A stretch of DNA of 37,979 bases from the IMG/VR virus record IMGVR_UViG_3300023174_000353, positions 1-37,979 of that record. One strand, 5' to 3'. The notes beneath the pieces were generated by a model. The model saw nothing but the letters and a program-made list of their open reading frames with translations. It was not told the origin of the DNA and did no database searches. Below are positions 6,354 through 13,717 of the stretch, piece by piece. Source of the stretch: a virus. The translations under genes and the position numbers were made by a program. Every line of letters begins with the position of its first letter. The stretch's first letter is position 1.

Positions 6354-7978
6354 ACCTTAAACCTCACCATCACAAGACCGCTTCCACCTGCACCAGCAAC
6401 ACCGATTGAGTCACCACCACCATTACCCGTATTGGCTGCAGCGTTCACAGCCCCGTTGTAACTACCACCAAAACCGCCACGAGCATAAGTGGTTGCAACA
6501 TTGTTAAAACTGCTAGAAACACCAGCACCACCTGAACCAGCAGTGCCACCTGAACCAGCAGTACCAGCACCACCCATGCCACCGCCACCACCACCTGGAT
6601 ATCCGTTGGTAGGACTTGTGCTTCCTGCACCACCTGCATATCCCGTGACTGTGTTTATCTGCGCCGACCCACCAACAACAGTTGAACCAAAACCTTCACC
6701 ACCAGCACCCGATGCCCCGTACCTGCCAGCGACACCAACCGATTGAGTACCTGAACCACCTAAAGCAAAGATGCCACCACAACGGCTAGTACCAGTAGTT
6801 ACAGAGTTGACGGCACCACCTGGTCCGACTGTCACAGTTTGGTTTGCTGAGAAATATGCAGTTGTTTCAACCAACTGTCCAGCACCACCGCCACCTGAAC
6901 CGTTACCACCAAGATTTGATGAACCACCACCACCACCGACAACAAAAACGTCAAACAAACCCGATTTAGTAACTGTTAGTGTTCCATCAGTTGTGAACGT
7001 AAGAAGCGTGTAGTTTACGCCGCTAATAGTTATTGACGAACTTGTTCCACCTGTTGCTGTTCCGTAACTTACGCCACCGTAGGGAAAAAATATGGAGGCT
7101 GACGCCGACGTGAAATAAAGTGTGCCGCCTCCCCACTGCGCCAAAGCAAGAGAACCAGATGTTGTAACCGTTGCAGTACCAGCCGTAACTGTGCAAGTGC
7201 CAGTACCAATGTTGTGAATATATACAACGTCACCAGCAGCAAATAAACTTGTGTTGACCGTAATAGTTGTGTTGCTACTGCTGTTCATGACGACACGCGT
7301 ATTGCGGTCAGAGGCGACAAGTGTGTATGAAGCCGTCTTGGTTGCAACTGTTAGGTTGGCAAGTTTCGCCCCAGTAATATTTAAGTCAGCAATCTTTGCG
7401 GTAGTCACATTTGCGTCAAGAATTTTTGCTGTTTCAACGGCGTTAGCAGCCAACTTTCCAGCAGTCACGTTTGCGTCAAGAATCTTTGCGGTGGTCACAG
7501 CATCGGACGCAATACCAGCAGCAGGAATCTGCTTCCAAGCAACACCATTGGTTGCCGAAGAATCAGCGAGCAACGCATAATCGTTTGTGCCAACAGCCAA
7601 ACGGTTCAAAGCCGAACCATCAGTAGCAAGAACGTCACCCTTAGTTGTAAGCACGGAAGCAACTCGGTTGGCTTGGTCAGCATCAGTTGCGGTAAAAACT
7701 GGGTAGCAGGTTGCTCCTGCCGAATGACCTGCGGCTGTTGTGCCATCAACACCACGGGTAACGGATGAAAGCGCACCAGATGTACGTGCTCCAACTAATA
7801 CTTTTTCTTCGGTACTAAGACCTGGGTCAATCACCATGTAGAACGAACCATTAGCAGTGTTGTTCCAGTTGGTTGTATCGCCCGTGAGGGTCATTGAGGT
7901 ATCTGATGACGTTACGCTACTGGTCAGAGTGCATGCGGCTGCTGCACCTGCATATGACCTTCGTGTTGCGTATGGCAT
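6350..7978 (-). CDS. Tail fibre / receptor-binding protein with glycine-rich tip
   Basis: 542 aa. Residues about 15-100 form a beta domain ending VTRGVDGTTAAGHSAGA, shared with the adaptor-like protein at 9839-10726. Residues about 155-210 hold several ten- to twenty-residue repeats of the AVTTAKILDANVT type, typical of trimeric fibre shafts. A beta-rich middle leads to a C-terminal domain from about residue 345 very rich in Gly runs (GGGGG, GGAGS), like polyglycine-II sandwich tips of phage fibres that touch the receptor. The high Gly content also explains the CCACCA-rich plus strand. It is therefore a good candidate for the host-range determinant. Confidence 0.75.
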   Translation of the reverse strand: MPYATRRSYAGAAAACTLTSSVTSSDTSMTLTGDTTNWNNTANGSFYMVIDPGLSTEEKVLVGARTSGALSSVTRGVDGTTAAGHSAGATCYPVFTATDADQANRVASVLTTKGDVLATDGSALNRLAVGTNDYALLADSSATNGVAWKQIPAAGIASDAVTTAKILDANVTAGKLAANAVETAKILDANVTTAKIADLNITGAKLANLTVATKTASYTLVASDRNTRVVMNSSSNTTITVNTSLFAAGDVVYIHNIGTGTCTVTAGTATVTTSGSLALAQWGGGTLYFTSASASIFFPYGGVSYGTATGGTSSSITISGVNYTLLTFTTDGTLTVTKSGLFDVFVVGGGGGSSNLGGNGSGGGGAGQLVETTAYFSANQTVTVGPGGAVNSVTTGTSRCGGIFALGGSGTQSVGVAGRYGASGAGGEGFGSTVVGGSAQINTVTGYAGGAGSTSPTNGYPGGGGGGMGGAGTAGSGGTAGSGGAGVSSSFNNVATTYARGGFGGSYNGAVNAAANTGNGGGDSIGVAGAGGSGLVMVRFKV

Positions 7979-7987
7979 CTATAACTC

Positions 7988-9835
7988 CTAGTCTTGTACT
8001 GAACGCATAGTGATTATACAGGTTCCTTCAAGGTCCCAGTTGGTCTGGTATCCGTCAAGAATCTGAAACTCTAAGTCTTCTAACACTACAGAAAATGTTT
8101 CCGTGTTTTCTTGGTAGTTTACCACGCGAGGATTTGTGACCAAGTCGCGTAGGTTCTGGAGTTCTAGTTCTACGTCCTGATAGTACTCAACGTCTTTGAC
8201 ACGTAGGTGGTGGTGCATGAGTAGTGGGACTCGGAAAACTTGGCTTCGGGCTGGGCTGGCGTAGGCTCGTGCCATCCATCGGGTTAGGGTTGGTCCTGTG
8301 GTGGCGGAACCACGAGCAAGCACGAGTTTGAATTTGGCTTCAATAAACTTTGTTTGTGGTGCTGTTGCCACAGACTCTGTGGTGAGAGAATTATTATGTG
8401 CGCCCATCGTGACGTAGTCGCTGGAGTCAAGTGAGATAGACGGGGTGACTGTACCGTTTAGTGGTGTGGTTCGGATATCAAACTTGGCTACAAACTTGCG
8501 GTCTGGGATGCCCCAACGATATGTACCTGTAACAATTTCTCCAGATTCAACAAGGTTGGCTGAGTCTTCAGCAATAATTCCAATACCACTTATCCAGAAA
8601 CATCTCTTGTTATCAAAGGTTACTAGTCCGTTTACTGTGGCAGTTGAGTCATACATCAAGTCTGTTGCGTACGCGGGGGTGTTGGCTGAGGTAAGTGTGC
8701 CAAGGTCTAGACGTCCAAGACCGCCTGACACCCCGTCATAGTTAGTCCACGTAAAGTAACTAAATCGTCCTTCGCTAGTAAACTTCGTTACTTCACCCGA
8801 TGTTGGGATGATTTGTCCTGCGACAAGGTTACTATTGCTGTCAGTTGATGCGAACCGAACACCTTTGTCCGTACCAATAAGGATGAACCCGAGGTAACCA
8901 GAGATGGCGGTGACTACTTCACCTGTTGGGAGTTCAAGTGCAACAACACCAGAATCCAATGTACCATCTGCTTTGATAGTGATTTTGTAGATGAGTGATT
9001 TCTTACCTGCATATCCTGCGGCATACACAGCGTTCTGACCTGTGGCTACACCAACCCAACGGAAATCTGGGTCATCTATTAAAATTCTGTCAGTTGAAGT
9101 ACCCGCACCTGCAATCTGGCGCAAGTTTTGGTCATGTGCAGCAAACATATAACCTTTAGCAAAACCCAACATGTAGTAACTATTTGTGCCAGTAACAAAT
9201 CTTGTTCCACTAATTGTTCCTGGTGCAGCAGTAGTGTCAATTTTGCGTATGCCATCGCTAGGGAAAGCAAGATAAATATCGTTGCCATCAGTTGCCATAG
9301 CCGCACAAATTCCGCCTGGTTCACCTGTGCAATCTGTCCATGTTGGCGATGATGCGTATGGGTCAGTGGAGTATTTTATATCTGCACCAAGCGAAAAATA
9401 AACTCGCCCATCCTGTACTACAGAATGTGCGGTAGTAGCAGCAGATGATAAAGAAACTTTTGTCTTATTGAGTAGCGTTAACTGTCCCTTGGTCCAAGGG
9501 TTCACACCTTTGCTGGAAAAGAAACGGTAGTCCTGTGCTTCTGCGGTATCAGCATATTTTTGTCCAGCACCGTAATGCCACGATGTTTCACCACGACGCC
9601 ATAAACCCTGTGGGTTGATAGCGGCTTCACCTGGGCTGGTTGACTGGTCAACAGAGTCACGTACACGTGGTTCAAACCCGCGAGCAAACTGTCCCGATTT
9701 GAAATCAACAAGATATGGTCGTCCGTTGATTGCGATAGGGAAAATATCTGGGACTGAATACGATGTTCCTGTGCCAGTAAAGAATGATGGTGCAGGTCTA
9801 AAGGAGTCAGTAAACCTGTGAAGTTTGTTTGCCAC
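7988..9835 (-). CDS. Tail nozzle-like virion protein (beta-propeller-like)
   Basis: 615 aa, GTG start with AAGGAC upstream. After a short N-terminal segment (FKSGQFARGFEPRVRD, INPQGLWRRGETSWHYG) the protein consists of many short strands with repeated aromatic-Gly-Asp turns (GRVYFSLGADI, GNDIYLAFPSDGI, GYMFAAHDQN, YLGFILIGTDKGV), the look of a beta-propeller. The tail end of the protein is a separate strand-rich domain. In T7-like phages the nozzle (gp12) has such a propeller and its gene follows the adaptor, as here. The equivalence is inferred from order and shape, not sequence identity. Confidence 0.55.
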   Translation of the reverse strand: MANKLHRFTDSFRPAPSFFTGTGTSYSVPDIFPIAINGRPYLVDFKSGQFARGFEPRVRDSVDQSTSPGEAAINPQGLWRRGETSWHYGAGQKYADTAEAQDYRFFSSKGVNPWTKGQLTLLNKTKVSLSSAATTAHSVVQDGRVYFSLGADIKYSTDPYASSPTWTDCTGEPGGICAAMATDGNDIYLAFPSDGIRKIDTTAAPGTISGTRFVTGTNSYYMLGFAKGYMFAAHDQNLRQIAGAGTSTDRILIDDPDFRWVGVATGQNAVYAAGYAGKKSLIYKITIKADGTLDSGVVALELPTGEVVTAISGYLGFILIGTDKGVRFASTDSNSNLVAGQIIPTSGEVTKFTSEGRFSYFTWTNYDGVSGGLGRLDLGTLTSANTPAYATDLMYDSTATVNGLVTFDNKRCFWISGIGIIAEDSANLVESGEIVTGTYRWGIPDRKFVAKFDIRTTPLNGTVTPSISLDSSDYVTMGAHNNSLTTESVATAPQTKFIEAKFKLVLARGSATTGPTLTRWMARAYASPARSQVFRVPLLMHHHLRVKDVEYYQDVELELQNLRDLVTNPRVVNYQENTETFSVVLEDLEFQILDGYQTNWDLEGTCIITMRSVQD

Positions 9836-9838
9836 GCT

Positions 9839-10726
9839 TTAGTCCTTGGACAAAAAGGTTGGGTATCCCCTGATTAAACGTGCTGCTTCCGCTTGGATAC
9901 GGTCACGACGCAAACGCTGCAAGTTCTGAATTGAGTTACCAATAGCGCCCGATGTAACTTCTTCTCCGCGGCGAGTATCACCTTGTGATTCGGTGAAGTT
10001 GCGTTTGATTTCTCGTGGAGCCATCAGACGGATTTGTGTGCCAAGCGCAACGATGTCTAGCACGGAGTCTTGGACTCCGCATGTTGTGCCGAGGTCTGTT
10101 GCTTCAGCGGTAACAGGAACATATGGTGCTTTATATACGATGCGAAGGCGACCAGGGAATACACCTTGGTCAAAACGCAATGCGTATCCTGATGGGAAGT
10201 CGTCGGTTGGTACGTCACGGATGAGACGGACCTTTCTTGCGACAGGGTAATCATCTGTCATGTAGCGCACAGATACAGTCAGCAAGTCAATGATGCTAGT
10301 GATGCCATTAAGGTCAATCATTACATCTGAACCGTTGTAGTCAATGTCTAGTGTTTTGATTTGGAACAAACCGTTAAGCGGTGAAGACAAGTCAGACAAT
10401 TCGTCGTTGACTGCTTCTAACATTTGTGAGCGAGGGAAACGTGGGTTAACAATAATCATGTCCCCAGATGTATGGGCAGCAGCGGTAGAACCATTGAAGC
10501 CACGTTCAACAACGATGGTCTTAGTGCCGCTATCCACCGACCAGATGTACATAAGTTCGGAACCAATTTCACAAATTTGTGCAGCGCGCAATCCTTCAAG
10601 TGGGTACGTCACAGTGATGCTCGTCGCTGACGAGTTGATACTAGACGCTAGTTTGTTGCGGAGTTCTACCGTACCTGACAGTAGTTGTCGCAGCGTCCTA
10701 TCTATGACGGTTGCGGCTGTTGTCAT
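9839..10726 (-). CDS. Head-tail adaptor-like protein with inserted beta domain
   Basis: 295 aa. The helices at the start (TVIDRTLRQLLSG) and from about 96 (RSQMLEAVNDELSDL) plus the helical C-terminus (QNLQRLRRDRIQAEAARLIRG) resemble connector proteins. Between them, residues about 25-92 are a beta domain ending VERGFNGSTAAAHTSGD, clearly similar to the N-terminal domain of the fibre at 6350-7978. It lies between small basic proteins and the nozzle-like protein. An adaptor (T7 gp11-like) role is inferred from position; an alternative is a portal-side tail protein. Confidence 0.5.
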   Translation of the reverse strand: MTTAATVIDRTLRQLLSGTVELRNKLASSINSSATSITVTYPLEGLRAAQICEIGSELMYIWSVDSGTKTIVVERGFNGSTAAAHTSGDMIIVNPRFPRSQMLEAVNDELSDLSSPLNGLFQIKTLDIDYNGSDVMIDLNGITSIIDLLTVSVRYMTDDYPVARKVRLIRDVPTDDFPSGYALRFDQGVFPGRLRIVYKAPYVPVTAEATDLGTTCGVQDSVLDIVALGTQIRLMAPREIKRNFTESQGDTRRGEEVTSGAIGNSIQNLQRLRRDRIQAEAARLIRGYPTFLSKD

Positions 10727-10849
10727 TTACTTCTTTTTCTTAGGCTTCTTCATCATGGAAGATTCCTGCTTTTTCTTTGCAGGGGTTTCCATGCCTTCGT
10801 GCTTTTTCATAGCACCCTTGGACTTATACTTTTCAGACTTCATGCTCAT
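10727..10849 (-). CDS. Lysine-rich 40-aa protein
   Basis: Starts at the ATG at 10849, which has AAAGGAA six bases upstream; a longer reading overlaps the previous gene and lacks a good ribosome site. The product is nearly half Lys/Met/Ser/Glu and ends PKKKK, with no predicted fold. One of five very basic small proteins encoded in 1.3 kb. It may coat or condense DNA or bridge nucleic acid in the head, but this is a guess from charge. Confidence 0.55.
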   Translation of the reverse strand: MSMKSEKYKSKGAMKKHEGMETPAKKKQESSMMKKPKKKK

Positions 10850-10887
10850 AGGGATTCCTTTCGGTCTAGTGGAGTCTACCAGAATAC

Positions 10888-11277
10888 CTATTTTGTGATA
10901 GGTCCGCCTGTTACCCAAGCATCGCAGGTGCGGTCGCCAGCGCATTTGAAGTCAAAGATTTCGCAGAATCCAAGGTTGGCTTTGTCCACAACTTTTGCTG
11001 ATACGTTCCCTGGTTCATTCCCCAAGCCTTTTTCTATACAGGAAATCATCTTTATTGTTTGGACGAAAGCGGCACAGTTTTTGCATCGGGCAGTTTTTGC
11101 TACGTCTGATGTGGTTTTGAAGATGGCGGCTTTCTTTTTCCAGAAGTCATCGTTAGGTAGGGCTGGGTTCATTGGACCATAGTTGGCTTTGTCAATGGCT
11201 ACTTGACGATTGCGTATGTTTACGCTGATGTCTTGGGTTGCTGGTGGGCAACCGTTGATAAGTTTTTCTTCAGCCAT
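10888..11277 (-). CDS. Cysteine-rich phage protein
   Basis: 129 aa with seven cysteines: C10, a CKNC pair, then ISC, GFC, FKC and RTC, and an end CDAWVTGGPITK. I recall this family near structural genes in other environmental phages, sometimes compared with high-potential iron-sulfur proteins because of the cysteine spacing. The cysteines could bind an Fe-S cluster or zinc. The N-terminal part (QDISVNIRNRQVAIDKANYGP) is conserved-looking and polar. Role in the particle is unknown. Confidence 0.5.
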   Translation of the reverse strand: MAEEKLINGCPPATQDISVNIRNRQVAIDKANYGPMNPALPNDDFWKKKAAIFKTTSDVAKTARCKNCAAFVQTIKMISCIEKGLGNEPGNVSAKVVDKANLGFCEIFDFKCAGDRTCDAWVTGGPITK

Positions 11278-11303
11278 TGTTATTCCATTCTATAGTTAGT
11301 GGA

Positions 11304-11552
11304 TTACCACTTGACTTTGTTAGCCCAGTATGCTGCCGACATTTTGCCTTTAGCGATGTTCTTTGCGTGGCGTGCTTTGAATGCCTTATTTCGGGCTGTG
11401 CCATCTGGTGAGCCTTGAACTCCTTGTTGTCCGAACCTGATGAGTTTGACTTTGTCTCCATCTTTGGCTAGGACAGCATGAGATTTGTTGGCGTCAGGTG
11501 TTCGCTTTGGTTTGTTATAGCCAGCAAACTTCTCGCCCCTGTACTCAATCAT
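11304..11552 (-). CDS. Small basic phage protein of unknown function (GYNKPKRTP family)
   Basis: 82 aa: YRGEKFAGYNKPKRTP, then KLIRFGQQGVQGSPDG, and a C-terminal KARHAKNIAKGKMSAAYWANKVKW. I recognise this conserved family (a domain of unknown function found in many podoviruses and pelagiphages). It is strongly basic. It overlaps the 52-aa gene upstream by 4 bp and belongs to the run of basic proteins upstream of the adaptor. Function unknown. Confidence 0.65.
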   Translation of the reverse strand: MIEYRGEKFAGYNKPKRTPDANKSHAVLAKDGDKVKLIRFGQQGVQGSPDGTARNKAFKARHAKNIAKGKMSAAYWANKVKW

Positions 11553-11707
11553 TTCTTCTTCTTTACTGCAGCGTTGTCAACTAGGTTTGGGTATGGGCGT
11601 CCTGCTTTTTTTGCGCGGGCTTTAGCAGCAGCCTTTTGGCTTGGCGTTAAGGGCGTTGACTTTTTGTTTGGGTTCTTGGTTTCCCAAAACATTTTCTTGC
11701 TTGCCAT
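11549..11707 (-). CDS. Basic 52-aa protein
   Basis: Begins at the ATG at 11707, two bases after the previous stop; the longer reading runs back through the 56-aa gene and is not credible. The product (MASKKMFWETKNPNKK, then KAAAKARAKKAGRPYPNLVDN) is Lys/Ala/Arg-rich with a GRPYPNLVDN motif that I have seen in other phage small proteins. It ends KKKK. Likely co-translated with its neighbours; role unknown, possibly nucleic-acid binding. Confidence 0.6.
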   Translation of the reverse strand: MASKKMFWETKNPNKKSTPLTPSQKAAAKARAKKAGRPYPNLVDNAAVKKKK

Positions 11708-11708
11708 A

Positions 11709-11879
11709 TTACTTTTTCTTTTTAGCCTTTGTTTTTCCAGCCTCAGATAAAGCAATAGCAATAGCCTGTTTGCGGCTAGTTACAATTGGACCTTTCTTTG
11801 AGCCAGTGTGCAAAGTGCCAGCCTTATATTCGTGCATAACTTTTTGGGTTTTCTTCATGGCTTTTGTTGGCTTCTTCAT
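11709..11879 (-). CDS. DUF6496-like 56-aa protein
   Basis: Starts with an ATG sharing its A with the preceding stop (TAATG) and ends at 11709. The product contains VMHEYKAGTLHTGS and SRKQAIAIALSEAGK, the signature of a small family of unknown function common in bacteria and phages (DUF6496-like). It ends in a Lys run. The repeat of near-identical lengths and composition with its neighbours suggests a functional set. Confidence 0.65.
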   Translation of the reverse strand: MKKPTKAMKKTQKVMHEYKAGTLHTGSKKGPIVTSRKQAIAIALSEAGKTKAKKKK

Positions 11880-12055
11880 TATTTGCCTTTTACTTTCTTC
11901 AAGTTAGGGTTCTTCTTTTTTGCTGCAGCAGATGCGCCACGTGCGCCAGCAGCGAGGATTGCGCCAGCGCGTTCCATGCCGATTCCTTGTTTTTTAGCGA
12001 TTTGTTTTTGGGCGGCTGCGAAGCCCATTCCCTTTTTGACTGCTTTCTTTTTCAT
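11879..12055 (-). CDS. Basic Ala/Lys-rich 58-aa protein
   Basis: ATG at 12055 overlaps the glycosyltransferase stop (ATGA). The product starts MKKKAVKKGMGFAAAQKQIAK and has a small GIGMERAGAILAAGARGAS segment before a Lys-rich tail. About a third of residues are basic. First of the five small basic proteins. No family recognised with confidence; histone- or protamine-like DNA compaction is only a charge-based idea. Confidence 0.55.
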   Translation of the reverse strand: MKKKAVKKGMGFAAAQKQIAKKQGIGMERAGAILAAGARGASAAAKKKNPNLKKVKGK

Positions 12056-13185
12056 GATGCCTCCACTAAATATCCTGATTGGCGTAAAACGTTACGTACG
12101 TTCAACACTACATCATAAGGTATTCCTGGTTTCAGGTCTATGTGGTGGTCGCCAATGGTGGCTTTGATGGGTTTGTTTACTTGGATTGTGGTGGTTGGTT
12201 CCATTGGTATCCAGTTTGGTTTGACTTGATTGCTGGTTGGTTTGACGATTTGGAGTAGTTGGTTGGCGGCTGTGTCCCAGTTGAATGCGGATACTTCGCC
12301 CGAGTTTTTGAATGCTTGTCTGCGGTATTTATCACGGTTTTTGTAGATGGAAATGATGGCTTCGGCTAATGCTTCTGGGTTTGGTTCGTCCCAGTTGCCC
12401 ATGTTTTGCCAGATTCCTTTGGCTGTTGGGACGCTGGTGGTTGGGATGCGGTGGGTTGCTAGGTCTGAGAATTCGCGGTGACCGTGAGCATCGGAGAGGA
12501 TGGTGGGTATGCCTGCTGAGATTGCTTGGAGTGGCATGAGTCCGAAGCCTTCGCCGCGAGAGACGGATACAAAGCAGTCCATTGAACGTACTAGGTCGGC
12601 TTCGTCTTGTTCGGTCATCCATTGGTCGTGAACTACCACGTTTGGATAGTTCAGGTTCTTGGGGGCGAATAAGTATGGGGGAACAATCTTGATGTGTAGT
12701 TCTGTGTTAGGTAAACCTAACTTGTTGAATACTTCTAGTACTACGTCTAGTCCTTTGCGATACCATTCTGAGCCGCCGCACAATATCTTGTATGTGTCGG
12801 TACGCTCTACGTCTTTTGGATACCATATGTCGCGATTGACTCCAAGGGGGATAACCCTTACGTTGTCATGATGGTTTGAGAATAGTTCCCAGTTGTGCAG
12901 TGATGGAACTATAACGGTGTCAAAGATGTGCAGGTAGTCTGCGAATTCTGGTGGCAGCCAGTTCGTTTCCCACATGGTGAGTAAGGTGGGTTTTTGTCCC
13001 CGATGCCAGCCTTTGATGAGGTTAGGGCGGAGTGCGAAGACTACGTGTTCGGCGTCGTCAGTGAGTGTTACTTTTTTTGCAAGTGCTGTCTTAAGTCCTG
13101 CAACCATTTTCCCGTAGCCAACATGTTCTAAGTTGACTCCGACAAGGTTTAGGTATTTGGCAGTATCCCTGTCTCCACTTGCCAT
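12052..13185 (-). CDS. GT4-like (GT-B fold) glycosyltransferase with C-terminal extension
   Basis: 377 aa. The GT-B pattern is clear: a short N-terminal Rossmann-like half, then IPLGVNRDIWYP, ILCGGSEWYRKGLDVVLEVF (K144 expected to contact the sugar-nucleotide phosphates) and SRGEGFGLMPLQAISAGIPTI. The usual E-x7-E motif reads E212-x7-Q220, so the second Glu is replaced. After the enzyme, residues about 320-377 form a small domain with KPGIPYDVVLNVRNVLRQSGY, of a type I associate with phage virion proteins. CAGGAA precedes the ATG, which overlaps the upstream gene by 37 bp. It may glycosylate fibres, capsid or host surface polymers. Confidence 0.75.
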   Translation of the reverse strand: MASGDRDTAKYLNLVGVNLEHVGYGKMVAGLKTALAKKVTLTDDAEHVVFALRPNLIKGWHRGQKPTLLTMWETNWLPPEFADYLHIFDTVIVPSLHNWELFSNHHDNVRVIPLGVNRDIWYPKDVERTDTYKILCGGSEWYRKGLDVVLEVFNKLGLPNTELHIKIVPPYLFAPKNLNYPNVVVHDQWMTEQDEADLVRSMDCFVSVSRGEGFGLMPLQAISAGIPTILSDAHGHREFSDLATHRIPTTSVPTAKGIWQNMGNWDEPNPEALAEAIISIYKNRDKYRRQAFKNSGEVSAFNWDTAANQLLQIVKPTSNQVKPNWIPMEPTTTIQVNKPIKATIGDHHIDLKPGIPYDVVLNVRNVLRQSGYLVEAS

Positions 13186-13424
13186 GATTCCTGCGCTTTC
13201 TTTTCTACTTCAGCAGACCCGTCTATTTGCTTTGGTTGTAAACCATTGGCACGTAAACGTTTGTATGCTGGCATGTCTCGGTTCCAGTTGCGTTCTGTTG
13301 TGTTTATTTCTGCAACCCTAGCCCCTCGGCTGGTGGTCGTATTGGTTCCCATGCGAACGCCTGCTACTCGGCATCCGAAACATCCTTCAACGTTTAGGTC
13401 TGGATGTGTTTCTCTATGTTTCAT
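13149..13424 (-). CDS. Conserved actinophage protein with CxxC motif
   Basis: 91 aa: ETHPDLNVEGCFGCRVAGVRMG, then TERNWNRDMPAYKRLRANGLQPKQIDGSAEVE. I recognise this as a protein found in many mycobacteriophages and relatives, typically near structural genes and of unknown function. One CxxC pair could bind a metal with partners in another chain. It overlaps the fibre-like gene upstream by 4 bp and the glycosyltransferase downstream by 37 bp. Confidence 0.6.
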   Translation of the reverse strand: MKHRETHPDLNVEGCFGCRVAGVRMGTNTTTSRGARVAEINTTERNWNRDMPAYKRLRANGLQPKQIDGSAEVEKKAQESWQVETGILPNT

Positions 13425-13717
13425 GATATGTATGCCCCGTATCCTGCAGCCGTTAATGCTGTTGCTTCTGTTGTTGTGATGTCATTAGCATGACCACCGT
13501 AATACACTTTGCTGATGGTGGTGTAATCAGACGGTTGTCGTTCTGTGATAGTTCCTGACGTAAGCAAGAAAACATTGCGACCACGCCCAGATGGGTGAAT
13601 ATGTGTGCCAAGACGATTCGCTATGCGTTCCTCTTTAGATAAATGCACATTGTTTGTTACGTCACCAATGATGGCTGGTATAACAAAGTTGTCTGTTGGT
13701 GGGGTGAAGGTTGCCAT
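13421..13717 (-). CDS. Small tail-associated protein sharing the C-terminus of the repeat fibre
   Basis: 98 aa. Middle part GRGRNVFLLTSGTITERQPSDY; C-terminus YYGGHANDITTTEATALTAAGYGAYI, closely matching the C-terminus of the neighbouring 420-aa protein (YLGGHDNFLSDQEVTELTAAGYGSYI). The two genes join end to start at one base. The shared C-terminal module probably docks to the same virion partner. No enzyme motif seen. Confidence 0.55.
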   Translation of the reverse strand: MATFTPPTDNFVIPAIIGDVTNNVHLSKEERIANRLGTHIHPSGRGRNVFLLTSGTITERQPSDYTTISKVYYGGHANDITTTEATALTAAGYGAYIS

